DNA of 64,000 nt, taken from the NCBI RefSeq assembly GCF_032854445.1, contig NC_088295.1, positions 72,508,028 through 72,572,027 of the forward strand, in the 5' to 3' direction. Below are positions 33,901 to 46,329 of this stretch, piece by piece. Numbering within the stretch: the stretch's first letter is position 1; each line of letters begins with the position of its first letter. The position numbers were made by a program, and so were the translations under genes. The notes under the pieces were generated by a model, which had not been told where the DNA came from, searched no databases, and worked only from the letters and a program-made list of their open reading frames with translations. This DNA comes from Liolophura sinensis. Its lineage: Eukaryota > Mollusca > Polyplacophora > Chitonida > Chitonidae.

Positions 33901-36440
33901 TATGACGGAAGCAGAGTTACAAATAGGCTAAAAAACAGAAATGTCTGTGAAAAGAAATAAGATCACAGTTTCTTACTGGGTATCTTTTTGCCCCATTAAA
34001 TTGATCGTTTCTGGCCTTTTTTTCTCGCTTATTCAGTTTTGGGCTCCTATCCAATTAATGATATAATGCATAAAAGAAAGGAAATATTGAATCTGCTGAG
34101 CGGCTAAAGCTTCCGATGGCGATTTTTTATTGTTGACGAAAGCTGCTATTTTCTCCAGGCATCTTTTACATAAATACTATATAAACAATCAGGAACAAAT
34201 TCATATTCAATCTAATTAATACCTCTGCCTCTGGCCTTGGGAAGATAATAAAAGACGCAGAGAAGGTTAAATTAAGACGTAGCAGACAGAAGAATTGATA
34301 AGGTTTAAGAAGGGCTGCAGGACAGCGATTGCCTCTTAGGATGGCCGAGTGTGAATCCCCAGTTCTCTAGTGTCACTTGTTTTTGCAACGAACTTCAACG
34401 AAAGCGCTAATTTCCTTTATAGTCTCAAACCAACCATTCCCTGAAGGTAGAGGAAAGCGCTTGGCGGAAATCTCCGTCAAATCCCTAGAACAGGTTAGAC
34501 AGTTCGAATTTCTTCGACTTTATAAGACTTTGAAGCTATATCGTTATAGTGAAACCATATCCCAGTTCATTTCAAAACTCAGTCGTACAATACAAGTATA
34601 TTCTCATTATTTAAAGGAATTTCATTTCTCTGGAGAAGAAACACTAGAAGAATACAAATACATATATTATCAAAGCAATTCGCACCAACACAAATCCCAC
34701 GGGCCATAAACAGGCTGACGGATTATAAGCTGTGTTGGAAACAATTCATCCGATGACTATTGTTTCATTTCAATACATGTACGTTGAGAGATAAGGGCGA
34801 ATCGGGGGCAGTATATAACGTGGACAATGGTGCGGTGTCCATTTTGATGCTTCATCATTGCTTTATCAGGAGGCAAATAAGTCTTTGATTAAAAATATAC
34901 CGTCCTTGACGGCGAAAGCCCCGTGTCTGCTTTTACAGTCTAGCTATTATTCCTATAGAACACGGGTCCATTCATAGCGAGCCACCCGGAATAATAATGG
35001 CTAATGTAAGACAATGGCTTAGCTGGCAGCTAGTCGCTCTGGCCGACGGTATGTTTCCACTAATTGATTGTAAGAGGAAGATCTGGTATGTCTACACCTG
35101 TCAATGTCAGTTTGTCTGCTATTAAACCTGTTCAGTCCCGTTGAACCGACAGGTGTCTTTTCTCATATAACATCAATACAACTGTTTCGCGTCCGCGAAA
35201 TCAGAGCTCTTGTATACAAGAGAACTTTTCAAATAAGACGTGATCAAATCATGCCTTCGAGCACAGAAACTTTTGCTTCGTTAGAAATTATCCATATAGA
35301 CTCAGCTTATTCCTATACATATCTGTTGGTATTATAAATTGACAGTACAAAGACACCAGAAACATTAAACATTCCCCAATACCTAAACGACAGTTCATAA
35401 GACCTATACCATGACGTGGCTAATCATTAGGAAGTAAACATGTTGGAACATGAGTGTATCTAGGAATGTCCGGCTTACCTGTGTCTTATTAGTTACAGGT
35501 GTGGCATCAAACGTAAGGTATAAAAATAATCGCCCATGAATTAACTTAATTAAATTTTACCAAAGACGTATTTTTCTATCAGTTCGTCTTAAACACGATA
35601 ATGATCACTGGAATGAAGTATAGTAGCTACTGCATCAAAATCAGAACTAATGGGTGCATACTGGACTCATGATTATATTGTCTATCCTAATCTCAAAGTC
35701 AACCTGATATTTGCGCATCTTTTGTAAACCGTGACAGGACAATAACTGCAAGGCCTGATTCCAAAACAGAATGATCCTGGCTATCTAATGAAAAAACACG
35801 TCTGTCCAAAAGTACAAGGGTCTCTACTGCATGTCTTTGAATATGTAACCGAAAATACATTTTGCAATGGCTTGATTTGAAGGCGTGGTATGATTTCTGT
35901 AAACTGGGCATCATAACAGGTTACTTTCCGTTATGATCAGCCTGGAAATGAGGCGATAACTAAGATATAGTTCTAGAATTTAAAATTTTAGATTATGTAC
36001 ATTTGAACCCTTTAACTTGAAGATCATCTGTACAGGGTATACCTTATATTGTACTTCCTATTGCATTATTCCGCTGTGAAATGCGGTAAAGAAGTAAGAC
36101 ATGTGAAAAGCATGGAGAATATGGATTTCTTTTCCGGTGTATCGACTGTCAGCATAGCTTCAGCCCTGGTCGCTGACTTCTCTCTTATATTAGGCAGAGT
36201 TTGCTTCATTCCATTGTGGGTTACAAGGCTATTATCGGGTTGCTTTAAGAAGTTCTGTGGTTATCGACTAGGATGTTTCCTTCGTCTTAAGACCGAAGGA
36301 TTACAACATTTGAATTCGAATTGAACAGAATTGCCTGTAAAAAGCTACGGTGTTATTCGAGAGAACCTTTTTGTTGGGTAATTTAAATTGCAAATGTATT
36401 AAAATGCACATGGAGGAAGACGAACCCGCAATTAATTTCT
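33901..36440. other. Intron of the neuropeptide gene, nothing recognised
   Basis: Short ORFs (the longest, about 110 codons, at 34377-34709 needs a non-ATG start) show no domain, splice or codon support. No repeat family identified. Confidence 0.4.
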
Positions 36441-36600
36441 CCAGGGGCCCTGGCTGGCTATTTGGAGTCGAGTGCTTGTCTCGCGGAAAGCGACTTGCAC
36501 CTGATCTAGTAGGTCGCGAGTTCGAACCAGCGATCATTTTGTCAGCTGCAACTGTAGAACTATTTATTTGATTGGAGTTTTACGCCGTACTCAAATATAT
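36440..36600 (+). mobile_element. tRNA-like SINE head followed by a reversed RUDI-like tail
   Basis: GAGTCGAGTGCTTGTCTCGC (A-box region) and GGTCGCGAGTTCGAACCAGC (B box GTTCGAACC) look like a SINE head on the plus strand. At 36561 TATTTATTTGATTGGAGTTT and TACGCCGTACTCAAAT is a minus-strand RUDI-like terminus, so two SINE pieces are abutted. No cloverleaf was verified, so this is not called a tRNA gene. Confidence 0.55.
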
Positions 36601-38779
36601 CGGGAAAAAAGCAGGGCTGTAATAGTAAGCGATGAACCAATGCCCACAGTCAGAAGGTTTTTAGAGAGTTGTGATGGGAAGTCAGAAGGTTTGTAGAGAG
36701 TTGTGGCGGGTTACTCCGAGGCTCGGGCACCCATAAACCTGATCCGAATCGAATGAGCGAAATAATTTTAGATACAGGCCGTTCGGCCCCAATCATATAA
36801 ATACATAAATTTCTTTCCCACACGGTCGATCTTTAACCTCGAATATGCCGAACACCAATGGTCAGAGTGAAAATTTACTTTCATTTTACCTAAACCACTT
36901 ATTTACCGTCAGTAAGTTAGTTCATTTTTCATGAAGAAAATGTTGTTTCGTCTGATCGAAATTTTTTTCAGAGAGCTCAGAATACATGTGGCCCCTGCAT
37001 TGCTGTAACCAGGAACGAAATGATTACATCGATACCAATTTGCAAAGAGAGAATGCGGCAAACAGAAATGAGGAGATGGACAGGGAAATGGCTGAGCGAC
37101 GTTTTCCTGAAGGAAATGGATGGGGGTTGAGATGTAAAGTTGCTGGTTATCTGCGACAATGATCAGCGGTGCTCACACTTATATCACGCGATGCCACCGA
37201 TGTGAACGCGTGGGCTAGAACGCCATAATTACGCCGAGTACGAGGTTAATAAACGCTGACGGAGAAAGACTTCCGTTTTGACTGATTTCTAAATGGTTAG
37301 AATTAATAAAAGCTTTTCCCGTCTTTGACTCCGGATGCCAACAGCAATAAACAAAAGAGAGGTTAAGAGATGTCGCTTAGAGATGACCTGCCTGAGATGC
37401 TTGCGTCACATCGGCGTCGACTGAGTACATTATTTACGCCTTCATTTCACAAATATTGCACTTTACATTTCTGACCCGGTTCGGATTCAGCGCTGCGCAG
37501 TAGTTTGCAATTCTTGTTTCTCCATACGTGACAGGAAAGTGATTAGCTGGTTTGTCGTTAATATTTGCCTTATCATTTAAAACTTTCCAAACATCCAAAC
37601 AGAGTTATTATGGCTTAACAAAACTAATACAGAATATCAAGTACTATGACAACGGACATGCCCTCTCCAATTAAGTCAATGTCATATGTGTTAAGTCAAT
37701 TAGACTGTAAAGATATTAACCCGTTTTGGCTTTTATGCTGTCAGCGCTCTTCTATGGCAATACGAATAAACGTGTTTACGATCAGTTTGTATAGATCCAG
37801 TGTAATTAACTGATTCATACTCCGCTATTATATTATAAGACAACAATATTATTCAAGAGCACATAAATGATGATTGCAAAAACAGAAAGAAATTCTTCTA
37901 CAAAACTTGTTAAAGAGTGAAACTGCATAGATACCATTCTTTGGCTCTTGGTCTTAAATGTTCTCGGCATTTATTGATTGTCTTTTTTCATGTAATACAT
38001 GATGGCATCAAGGTCTTAATGACTGAAAAGCATAGCTTGACGAAAATTACTTTTTACTCAGTCCAGATATTGCCATGTGGACAATGTCATGATGAATTCA
38101 ACATTGGCAAGCGAATCCTTCTCTGCAAATCATTTCCTGGTTTCTTTGTTACTATAAGCATCAAAGCAAATTCACGTTGAGCTACAGTCGAATATTAGGA
38201 TAAACCTCTTGGGACACCGCGTGGGAAAGAGATTTAGTATTCTGGACTACTTACGGAGACCTGGTTTCACAGATCTTTGCCCTCTCTATAGATTATCGCT
38301 ATCATTATCACTGCCCAACATATGGTCAGATACGACATTAAGTCGATTACATTCAAATATATGGTGATCTAATCCGTTAGAATAAGTCTGTTAGAATAAT
38401 TTACTCACCTGTTATAACTCAGTAACGATCAATCAAACACGTAAGTACACTAATAGGATTTTTTACTTTTAAATTCAATAATAGTTACCTGAGCAGAGTA
38501 TTTCGAAGCTGACAGGCTTTAAAATAAGTGTTTCCATATCTACTCAATTCTCCTACTCTTTCGCGTCAGAATACTGGAGAAAAATCGTTTTCCCCTCTTT
38601 TCAATCCCAGGAAGATGAACTTATTTCCAGCATATGGCACATAGGCCTAGATTTTAAGCCACAGAATGCCAGTCCATAGTGAATGGTCGTCGTTCTGTAA
38701 GCCGGCAGTTGTTATCCTTCATACATTTAAGCTCCCTCTGTTTTCGCCTAGTAAGAGTTCTAAACTTCAAGTTTTAACG
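36601..38779. other. Intron of the neuropeptide gene; SINE-body relic at about 36700-36790
   Basis: CTCGGGCACCCATAAACCTG at 36722 matches the body of the second SINE family. Elsewhere nothing recognised. Confidence 0.4.
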
Positions 38780-38900
38780 TCACTTTCCACGTTGCCCCAG
38801 TTATATATGTGAACGAAGTGCCCCTGTAGGACGATTGTTCCAATGCCGTAAAGTGTTATTTCATCGAATCACAATTCTGAAGACTCCAGACATGACAGCT
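38780..38900 (+). repeat. Family C-related fragment (worn)
   Basis: TTTTAACGTCACTTTCCACG and CAATGCCGTAAAGTGTTATT resemble the copy at 45030-45215, itself similar to family C. Low similarity. Confidence 0.4.
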
Positions 38901-40940
38901 GGTTCTAAATATGAGGAGATATTAGTGAGTGTTAAAACCCCAAGAGGTGTGGGGCTCTGAAACAATTACGTTATAGACCAAATGATAAGACGAGACAACA
39001 GACTGATCAATAAACTTTGCAATATATTGATTACCTATTAGTTGAATTAGTACATTAAAGTGTTGTTTTCGTGGGTAATGAAATCAGATGTTCGAATCCA
39101 TCTCTTGCTCTTTTGACTACGGCTTTAAGTCAGGGGTTTTAAGTTAAGTCGATCCGAGCTTCACTCCAGGCCCTAATCATACCTTAGACAATCTAGGTAC
39201 AGCCTCACAGCTAATACTACCTACGACCTCTTCGCCCTACTGCGATCTTTTGATCGTTGTCAATCGCGGCCGATTTAAGGCGATTGTAACCCTGGACAAT
39301 GTTTTCCATCACACCTAAACTGACCCAAAGTGACTCTCGCAGGACTATTTATTCGCGCTAAGTCACATGCTTGCATGGAATCAAAGACGGTGTGTGACAC
39401 AAACGTGTGAACATCGTTTGTGACGCTTGTAGACAGCTCGTACGACAAATCCCGACCAATTAAGAGCGGTTATAGTTCTGATTGCGACTGGTTTTGTACA
39501 TGCGACCATTCTGAAAGCCACACGATCGCTAGCAATTTCTTCAGATTCATTAAGATTCGCGAAGATCACTCATGACTTATCGTGCGATTAATCCAAGATT
39601 TATGACAAATACTTGCGATTTCTCTGTCGCAGTTTGCCTTAAATAGTCGAACGTATGGGTGTGACTGGAGGTTAAGAGGGGGAGGGGGAGGGAGAAGCGA
39701 ATATAGTCAAGTATTAATCAGCACAGTGTCAGTATAATGTGAATATGTGCATGAGGTGTCGCGTTTGGTGAGGCAGCGCTATAATAATGTCGACATTAGG
39801 AAAGAACGTCTACATAAAGACATCATCATGAACTGATCTAAATATAGCTGAAAACTACATTAACTACAAATGAACAGGAACAAAATCTTGGTATATATTA
39901 TCAAATTTAGGTAAATATTGGAGTCGTTATTTGTAAATTTCAGTTTGCCTATATCGATGATACCTTCCCAGTTGCAACGGTAACAGTGACATCCATGAGT
40001 AAATCCAAGCTGAATAGGTGAAAATTCAAACACAGTATTCAGACAATCTATATTTAATAGCCCAAATATGTTCACCTGGGAAATCAAAGATAGACGGTGA
40101 AATTTGTTTGGATATTGCTGGGGGGTTATTTGTTTCCTCGGAACTGGCGCCAGTTTTTTGGTATCACGAACTTCAGTCCACATACGTTAAATGATGGATG
40201 AACGAGAATCCCGTTGCCCAGTGGCCATATACATGAATAACGCCTTTTCAGTTTTGCCCTTAGTCCACCATCTGCATTGGCCAAACTTATCTGTTCTGGA
40301 TATGATTCAGGACTGTGGGAAATTTGTGCTTAATCTGTCTTGCTTCCATAGGGAACATCCCTACTCTGTGTGTTTGCTTTGGCTTCAAATCTCACTGCTT
40401 ATTTTCTTGTCTGCAGTAAGTGAAACGGCTGTAAATATTGCATGAGTTTAACGTGAGCAAAAAGGGATGACAACGTACAGTAAACTGTGACAAACGCCGC
40501 CATTGAAACTAATTTCTTGCATATAAATCAAACACTAAGAATAGCTACGTAATGGGCTTTTGAATATTGATGCTTTTCGCTTTAAAATCTAATAGTTGGT
40601 CGGCTACCTCAGCCTTTGGCAAACAGCCGAAATCCCAGAGCTTTCAACAAACAAGATATTCCCGATAACAACATTGTAAATTGGCATTGGAGCATTTGTA
40701 CCCTTTTTGGTAAAATAACACATGCTCAGTGTCGCTGTTCAACCGTGAAGATGGCCATCCGTCCAAAAAAATCACAATTTTGAAATTCGTTTTGAGATGT
40801 AATTTACTCACAGCATGACAAATGACAATTTGACAGAATCTGCACTAAAACGTCTCCTCGGTACATTGCAGTCGTAGATAAGCGACATCTTCGTCATGTG
40901 ACAACTTAACAAAGATCAATGTTATAACAAACAGGAATTT
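38901..40940. other. Intron of the neuropeptide gene, nothing firmly recognised
   Basis: 39200-39640 is GC-richer with repeated GCGATT/CGATCG words and TTTAAGGCG against CGCAGTTTGCCTTAAA at its two ends, possibly an old palindromic element, not proven. Confidence 0.35.
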
Positions 40941-40944
40941 ACGC

Positions 40945-41030
40945 TCGGGGCTCTGTCAGATTTCCTCCCACCGTCACATCAGTGAAATATTCTTGAGTAG
41001 AAGGTAAAACATCAATCAGATAATTAAAGA
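40945..41030 (+). mobile_element. RUDI/V-SINE-like SINE, worn 3' fragment
   Basis: GGGGCTCTGTCAGATTTCCT, CCCACCGTCACATCAGTGAA, ATATTCTTGAGTAGAAGGTA and AAACATCAATCAGATAATTA correspond to the SINE 3' part with a deletion of the GCTGGCCGCC segment. Confidence 0.8.
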
Positions 41031-41524
41031 AGTTACTCAAATAGGAGTTATCATCACCGAGATCTACCACATGCAGACATGGGTTCGACGTGTGGTATAG
41101 CGAATTTTTATAGTCACTGACAGGAATTATCATCCGTGGACAGACATTGTGGACAACCTAAATTATCGCACACATGGGTAAATTATCACAATGGTGTAGT
41201 TTCGAGAACTTCGAGTATTGTCACAAACCAGTATTATAACGAAAAGATAGAAACTATTATCGGTAGACAGAAACTTTCACAGAATTACAAGCCTGGGTTT
41301 TCTCTTACTTGTAGTCTGGTCGCTTTAAATTGTGTTTTGACGGGCCAGAATTATTACAGACAAAAATTATCATGGACTTAGACTTGGGTTATTACACGGT
41401 ACCACGAGCTCGTTATAACACAGACATGAAGGGTAATCGGAAGGCAGGAATTATTACTGACTTCTGTTATTACACGCCTGAGTTATCCCAGACTTGAGGC
41501 CTAACTTGTATTTGCACTGACCAT

Positions 41525-41815
41525 GCAGCATTATTACATGCAAGAATAATTTTTTTACCTAATTCTGTTTAAGCCATGGTGCTAGGGGATTGTTATCGCT
41601 ACCATTTATGCATTTACATGAACAGTAACAATAATTTATTTGACTGATGTTTTATGCCGTACTGAAGAATACCTTGCTTATACGACTGCGGCCAGATGGG
41701 GGGCATAAACCGGAGTTTGACGGTTTGCAAGCGATCACACAATCGTCGCCGCTCTGGTTTTACTTTCTTTGCTATACGTATTTAGTTATATCACGTTGTA
41801 TCAAAAAGTTGTATT
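41525..41815 (+). repeat. Dispersed repeat D, copy 6, interrupted by a SINE
   Basis: TTCTGTTTAAGCCATGGTGC and CATTTACATGAACAGTAACA lie to the left and GCGATCACACAATCGTCGCC and GGTTTTACTTTCTTTGCTAT to the right of a SINE fragment at 41635-41717, so the SINE landed inside the repeat. Confidence 0.8.
41635..41717 (-). mobile_element. RUDI/V-SINE-like SINE fragment nested in repeat D
   Basis: TTATTTGACTGATGTTTTAT, GCCGTACTGAAGAATACCTT and GCTTATACGACTGCGGCCAG: reversed SINE 3' end, diverged. Confidence 0.82.
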
Positions 41816-42201
41816 GTCATTTACCAGGTTAATCCCAGAAGAACAGACATTATCACCAACCAGAGTGGTATTAGAAACTGGTTGACACATACCGGTATGA
41901 GGGGCCAAATTAACATTTAATCGAGAATTATCGATATCGATAAATAAATTATAGATATCGCTAATTTATTTATCGATATAGATAAATAGCCATATTTATC
42001 AATATCAATAAATGAATTAGCGATATCGATAAATGAATTATCGATATCGTTTAATTATTGATCGATATCGATATTTCATTTATCGATATTGATAAATATG
42101 GCTATGTATCGATATCGATAAATCAGGGACATTAGTTGCATGATAATAGTAGCTCCCTTCTAACATGTCGGGGGATTTTGCCGTTGTTTGAATTAGTTCA
42201 A

Positions 42202-42530
42202 ATGGCGGGTGTTTCGGATGTGGACGATGTTTTGCGTGTCCTAAACAACCCAATAACTGGAGTTGAAAGAACACTACAGCAAAATATTGGTAATTTGTAT
42301 TCTTTAAACAATAGATTGTTCCAGGATTCGGAAAACTTGACACGAATAAACTCAGCGTTGTCAACAGACCCTGTTAATTCACTGAACAAGGCACTCTGCG
42401 ATCTTAAGAGGCGAGGTACAGGCCCGTGTACATTTGCGATCTGCACCATTATCATCAAATGTAGGCATCACAGAAACGGTCGGCGTGGAGACGGACTTAC
42501 CTACACCGCGTAGAAGTAATACTAGCAAAG
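42202..42530 (+). pseudogene. Exon-like coding segment inside the TATCGATA transposon (one frameshift)
   Basis: From ATG at 42202 the frame reads MAGVSDVDDVLRVLNNPITG and continues through NKALCDLKRR to about 42412. A 1-base shift near 42408-42416 then opens another frame (EVQARVHLRSAPLSSNVGIT, ending RRSNTSK) up to a good donor AAAG|GTAAGCC at 42530/42531. The composition is protein-like across both parts and the join looks like a single frameshift in a once-continuous first exon of about 110 codons. No family was recognised. It may be the first exon of the element's own lost transposase or a captured host exon. Confidence 0.5.
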
Positions 42531-42592
42531 GTAAGCCAGTCAGCACCATTGCGCCATTATACACATTTCTCAACAAAACTTAACTTTACACT

Positions 42593-42770
42593 CATGCTGG
42601 CTTCCTCTCAGGCCGTATGTGGGAAGGTATACCAGCAACCTGCGGATGGTCGTGGGTTTCCATCGGGCTCGGCCCGGTTTCCTCCCACCATAATGCTGGC
42701 CGCCGTCGTATAAGTGAAATATTCTTGAGTACGGTGTAAAACACCAATCAAATAAATAAATAAATTAAAT
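42593..42770 (+). mobile_element. RUDI/V-SINE-like SINE, 5'-truncated, inside the TATCGATA transposon
   Basis: CATGCTGGCTTCCTCTCAGG, CCTGCGGATGGTCGTGGGTT, ATAATGCTGGCCGCCGTCGT and AACACCAATCAAATAAATAA. Lacks the tRNA head. A further 35-bp tail scrap (GTGAAATAGTCTTGAGCAAA) lies at 42928-42962. Confidence 0.92.
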
Positions 42771-44354
42771 TTACAGGTAAAGTACGTGTAGTCCTTCCGC
42801 TAATATAGTGTAAATTTAACAGTGTCTGGTTTACCAAGCGAAAGAGAAATAAACTAGAAGTGCTTTAGCAGTAGAAAAGAAATTTCTGTTCGTGTAAATG
42901 TGTAATAATCCGTTGGTCGCAAATGTACATGTGAAATAGTCTTGAGCAAATAAATAAATAAATTAACTGGAGTTTGCTGATGAAGCCTTATGGCGAAAAC
43001 GGTTGATCACACAAAGGTAATTTAAATGTAATATATCAATATCAGTTGAATCATAAAAATAAGCCTCTGTTTTATCTGGCGTAACAACGTAGGGTGTAGC
43101 TGTCATTTCCATTGAAACTAAACCGGAAACAATATCGCTAATTCATTTATCGACATCGCTAATTCATTTATCGACATCGCTAATTCATTTATCGATATCG
43201 ATAAATGGCACACAATTATGGATATCGATAAATGATTTATTGTTACCTATAAATGAATAATCGATATCGATAATTGATATCGGTAGTTCATTTATCGATA
43301 TCGATAGATATCTATCGATATCAGTAATTCTTTTATCGATATCAATAAATGAATTAGTGATATGGATAATTCTCGATTAAATGTTAATTTGGTCCCCCAT
43401 ATGCCAGGGTTATTACACATAGAAATTGTCATCAACCTGTGTTATCACGGCCTGGGTTACTCTGCAGTAGTATGCACTTCTATTATGACATACTAGGATT
43501 ATAAGAGACTGATATTCTCATCAACTTGGGTTATCTCAGACCTGAGTTATTAGAGAGTATCAGAAACCTGGTATTGTTAGTGTATTGACCTGATTAAAAA
43601 TCGACCTCAGTTTGTTATCTATATAATAGTGAAATGTCCCCCTATTTATCAGTATTTTGAAAGAAGGGTCATGGTATTCCACCGCCGCGTGGAATAGGCA
43701 TTTCTGTCCAGAATGCTGTTTTGTTCTGATTTTGTTTATTTGAAGCCGTTAAATATTTATTAAGTGCCGATGATAGGTATTAGGTCAAATACGTATTAGG
43801 GTTTTTCAAGACGGAACCACATCGTATGGGGTAAGCAAGCCTTGTAAACATAAAGGAAACAAGCGGAGGAAATATGACTTAGGACGTTATGAGTGTTACT
43901 GATGTAAGTTTGTAACTTACTCAGCAATTATTGCATTTTATGTCCACGTTGTTGAGCAGAGTAGAAACGGCAATCGGAGAAAGGTGTTAGGCAAGGTTAA
44001 GGTTATCAACAACTTAGTATCAAAAAATTAATAATGAACTTTATATAACTAATTAATGTAGTTAACACCCGGTGTATTGTGTCTCGCTATGTTCCTTTTT
44101 TTTCACTCGAAACACGTGGTATTTAATCTTTACTGTAGAGTAGTGTCTATGGGTTAAATATGAACTGAATTTCATAACTCTGTTTGTATATATATTACAG
44201 TAGAACTGATTTACCGCACAACTGTTTCATACCATATCAGTGTTATCTGGATAACAGCTCAGTTGCAACAGACTGTTCGCTGCAATGGGCTTCTGACAGA
44301 AAATCAGGGGCATATAAATCGTGATTTTCAGCCAATTCAAAATTGAATCCGTCT

Positions 44355-44655
44355 CATGTGTTTTATATTAATTGTGATGACAATACAGCATTTTGATTAA
44401 TTCCAGGGAGATCTAATATATTGCAATTAACATCACTATATTTTTCTTTCGTCTAATTCTGCTTATAAGCCATGGGGCTAGGGGCGGTAATTTGCTTCTG
44501 TTTAAGCATTCATATGAACAGTTAGAATAAAATCCTAACCGAGGTCAACTGACAGCGGGCCGTACATCAGAGAGAATGTGCGACATTTTGTCAGCTATCA
44601 CACAGTCGACGCTGCTCTGGTTTAGCTCTGTATGCTGTAAGTCTTTTATACGCGC
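44355..44655 (+). repeat. Dispersed repeat D, copy 7 (near complete)
   Basis: GTGATGACAATACAGCATTT, TAAGCCATGGGGCTAGGGGC, CATATGAACAGTTAGAATAA, CAGCTATCACACAGTCGACG and AGCTCTGTATGCTGTAAGTC, in family order. Confidence 0.85.
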
Positions 44656-45029
44656 GTTGGAATCCATATTGAATTTACCATATATGTATTTCTACGTAAA
44701 CTGACGGTTTGATTTAGATTAACTTGTTTAGGGTAATTTCAGGTGATATAGTCAACAGAGTTAGATTCTTGCTCATTCTTTTCAGTTGCGTTGGTTGAGA
44801 TAAAGTGGAACGGAACATTATAGGCTGAAAACGTTCCAGATCAGTGGCTAATAATGCTGACACTACAACAATCGTGGATTGTTAGTCTGGTACTGACGAT
44901 ATTCGCCTAAAGTATCTTCATCGTGACCCACCAGACCAGTTCCAAAACTTTCAGATCTAAAAACTTGGCGCCAAATACTATTCCTTAGTGTCCATCGACA
45001 ATCACAATATAAATTAAACTTTTGTGTTC

Positions 45030-45215
45030 ATTAGGTTTTGGTTTGGGGTTTAACGTCACTTTCAATATTGCTTTTTCCATACGATTTCAGCGTGCTCTTC
45101 TACAGCAGACCGGTCCTAATGTAGGCATACTGATAGTTCTGCATCACTGAAACGCTATGCCGACATATCCGACTTAACCCCATTCCCTCGACCCTTGTAC
45201 ACACAGTGTACTGAC
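45030..45215 (+). repeat. Family C-related dispersed repeat (worn)
   Basis: GGTTTGGGGTTTAACGTCAC, TGCTCTTCTACAGCAGACCG and TGCATCACTGAAACGCTATG with CCGACATATCCGAC follow the order of family C (promoter-like ACGTC head, CACTGAAG.., ATGCCGA.GAC) and of the copy at 46330. Confidence 0.5.
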
Positions 45216-45479
45216 TCCTATCTAAACAGTGGCTGGTCTTTTTTAATGAAGTGCGTCACAGTGAGTTGAAAAGAGCAGCAGTTTTGAAATCTTAGCTATG
45301 TTTTAATTCTCATAAAAAATAGCTCCAAAAGTACAGTTTTAGAGGTAAATATTGGTCATAAAATGTCACTTGTTGAGGGGAAACTTATATTTTCCACTAG
45401 GATATCATCGTACACTCCAAGCAAACCTCGAAACACTACCAAAATTAATGGAATTTTCAGAATGAGACAAGAGTAGTTT

Positions 45480-45905
45480 TAGGTCAAATACGGTAACTAG
45501 AATCTCCCACAGAGGAAGACGCTGTAACCTATCGGCCAATCCACTTAAATACTCTAACTGGGATCTTCCACTGACGAAGATGCTGTAACCTATCGGCCAA
45601 TCCACTTAAATACTCTAACTGGGATCTTCCACTGAGGAAGACGCTGTAACCTATCGGCCAATCCACTTAAATACTCTAACTGGGATCTTCCACTGAGGAA
45701 GACGCTGTAACCTATCGGCCAATCCACTCAAAATACTCTAACTGGATCTTCCACTGAGGGAAGACGTTGTAACCTATCGGCCAATGCACTCAAATACTCT
45801 AACTGGGATCTTCCACTGAGGAAGGCGCTGTAACCTATAGGCCAATCCACTCAAATACTCTAACTAGGATCTCCCACTGATGAAGACGCTGTAACCTATC
45901 GGTCA
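45480..45905. repeat. 61-bp tandem repeat, about 7 copies
   Basis: Units TACTCTAACTGGGATCTTCC then ACTGAGGAAGACGCTGTAAC and CTATCGGCCAATCCACTTAA repeat at a 61-bp period with few differences between copies, indicating recent amplification. Located in the presumed neuropeptide-gene intron. Confidence 0.95.
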
Positions 45906-46329
45906 ACGTTTGCTCTCACTGCCCTGGTAAAGTGAATAGACCACTGAAACAATAGATTATTTAACAAAATTGACAGTGCGGTCCAGATTGCATGTTTAAA
46001 AGTTTAACGACTGTCAGACTAACAGTGTCTTATAGATCTGCTCGAGGCACCAAAAATAGACAGGTTGAAGACAGGTTCGTCCGTCTCAGCAATATTAACA
46101 ATGATACATTCAGTGACACAACATTCTCTAATGAAATTCGATTGGGTCTGTTACTCGTTGTAAAGCGATCACTAGCTGACAAAATCGTGTCCAGGAGTGT
46201 CGTGAAGATTATCAGTGGTAACGTTTCATCTGTTCTTATTACAAAATCGACGATTTGTTGACAAAGCGGAACAGGTTTTCCAAACGTTTCTCTCTTAGAA
46301 GCATCACGGCAAAGAGTTGAACAGTGTGT

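Larger units (their letters stand above)
41898..43399. mobile_element. TIR transposon with TATCGATA-rich subterminal arrays, TA flanks, 1502 bp
   Basis: The ends TGAGGGGCCAAATTAACATT and, reverse-complemented, TGGGGGACCAAATTAACATT continue identically through TAATCGAGAATTAT. TA flanks both ends (41896-41897 and 43400-43401). Just inside each end is an array of palindromic units built on TATCGATATCGATAAAT (41928-42122 and 43135-43370). The middle holds an exon-like open segment (42202-42530) and a SINE that inserted later (42593-42770). No transposase domain was recognised, so it is probably non-autonomous; superfamily unknown, with TA duplication compatible with Tc1/mariner-type insertion. 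Confidence 0.82.
41130..43600. repeat. Diverged minisatellite (GGTTATTACACAGAC-like) split by later insertions
   Basis: Words such as GGGTTATTACAC, GAATTATTACTG, CCTGAGTTATC and AACTTGGGTTATCTC recur every 20-25 bp at 41150-41520, 41830-41890 and 43405-43590. Repeat D (41525-41815) and a TA-flanked transposon (41898-43399) interrupt it. Confidence 0.6.

Noticed and set aside
34377-34709. 110-codon ORF in the neuropeptide intron
   Set aside because: Non-ATG start, AT-driven composition, no signature.
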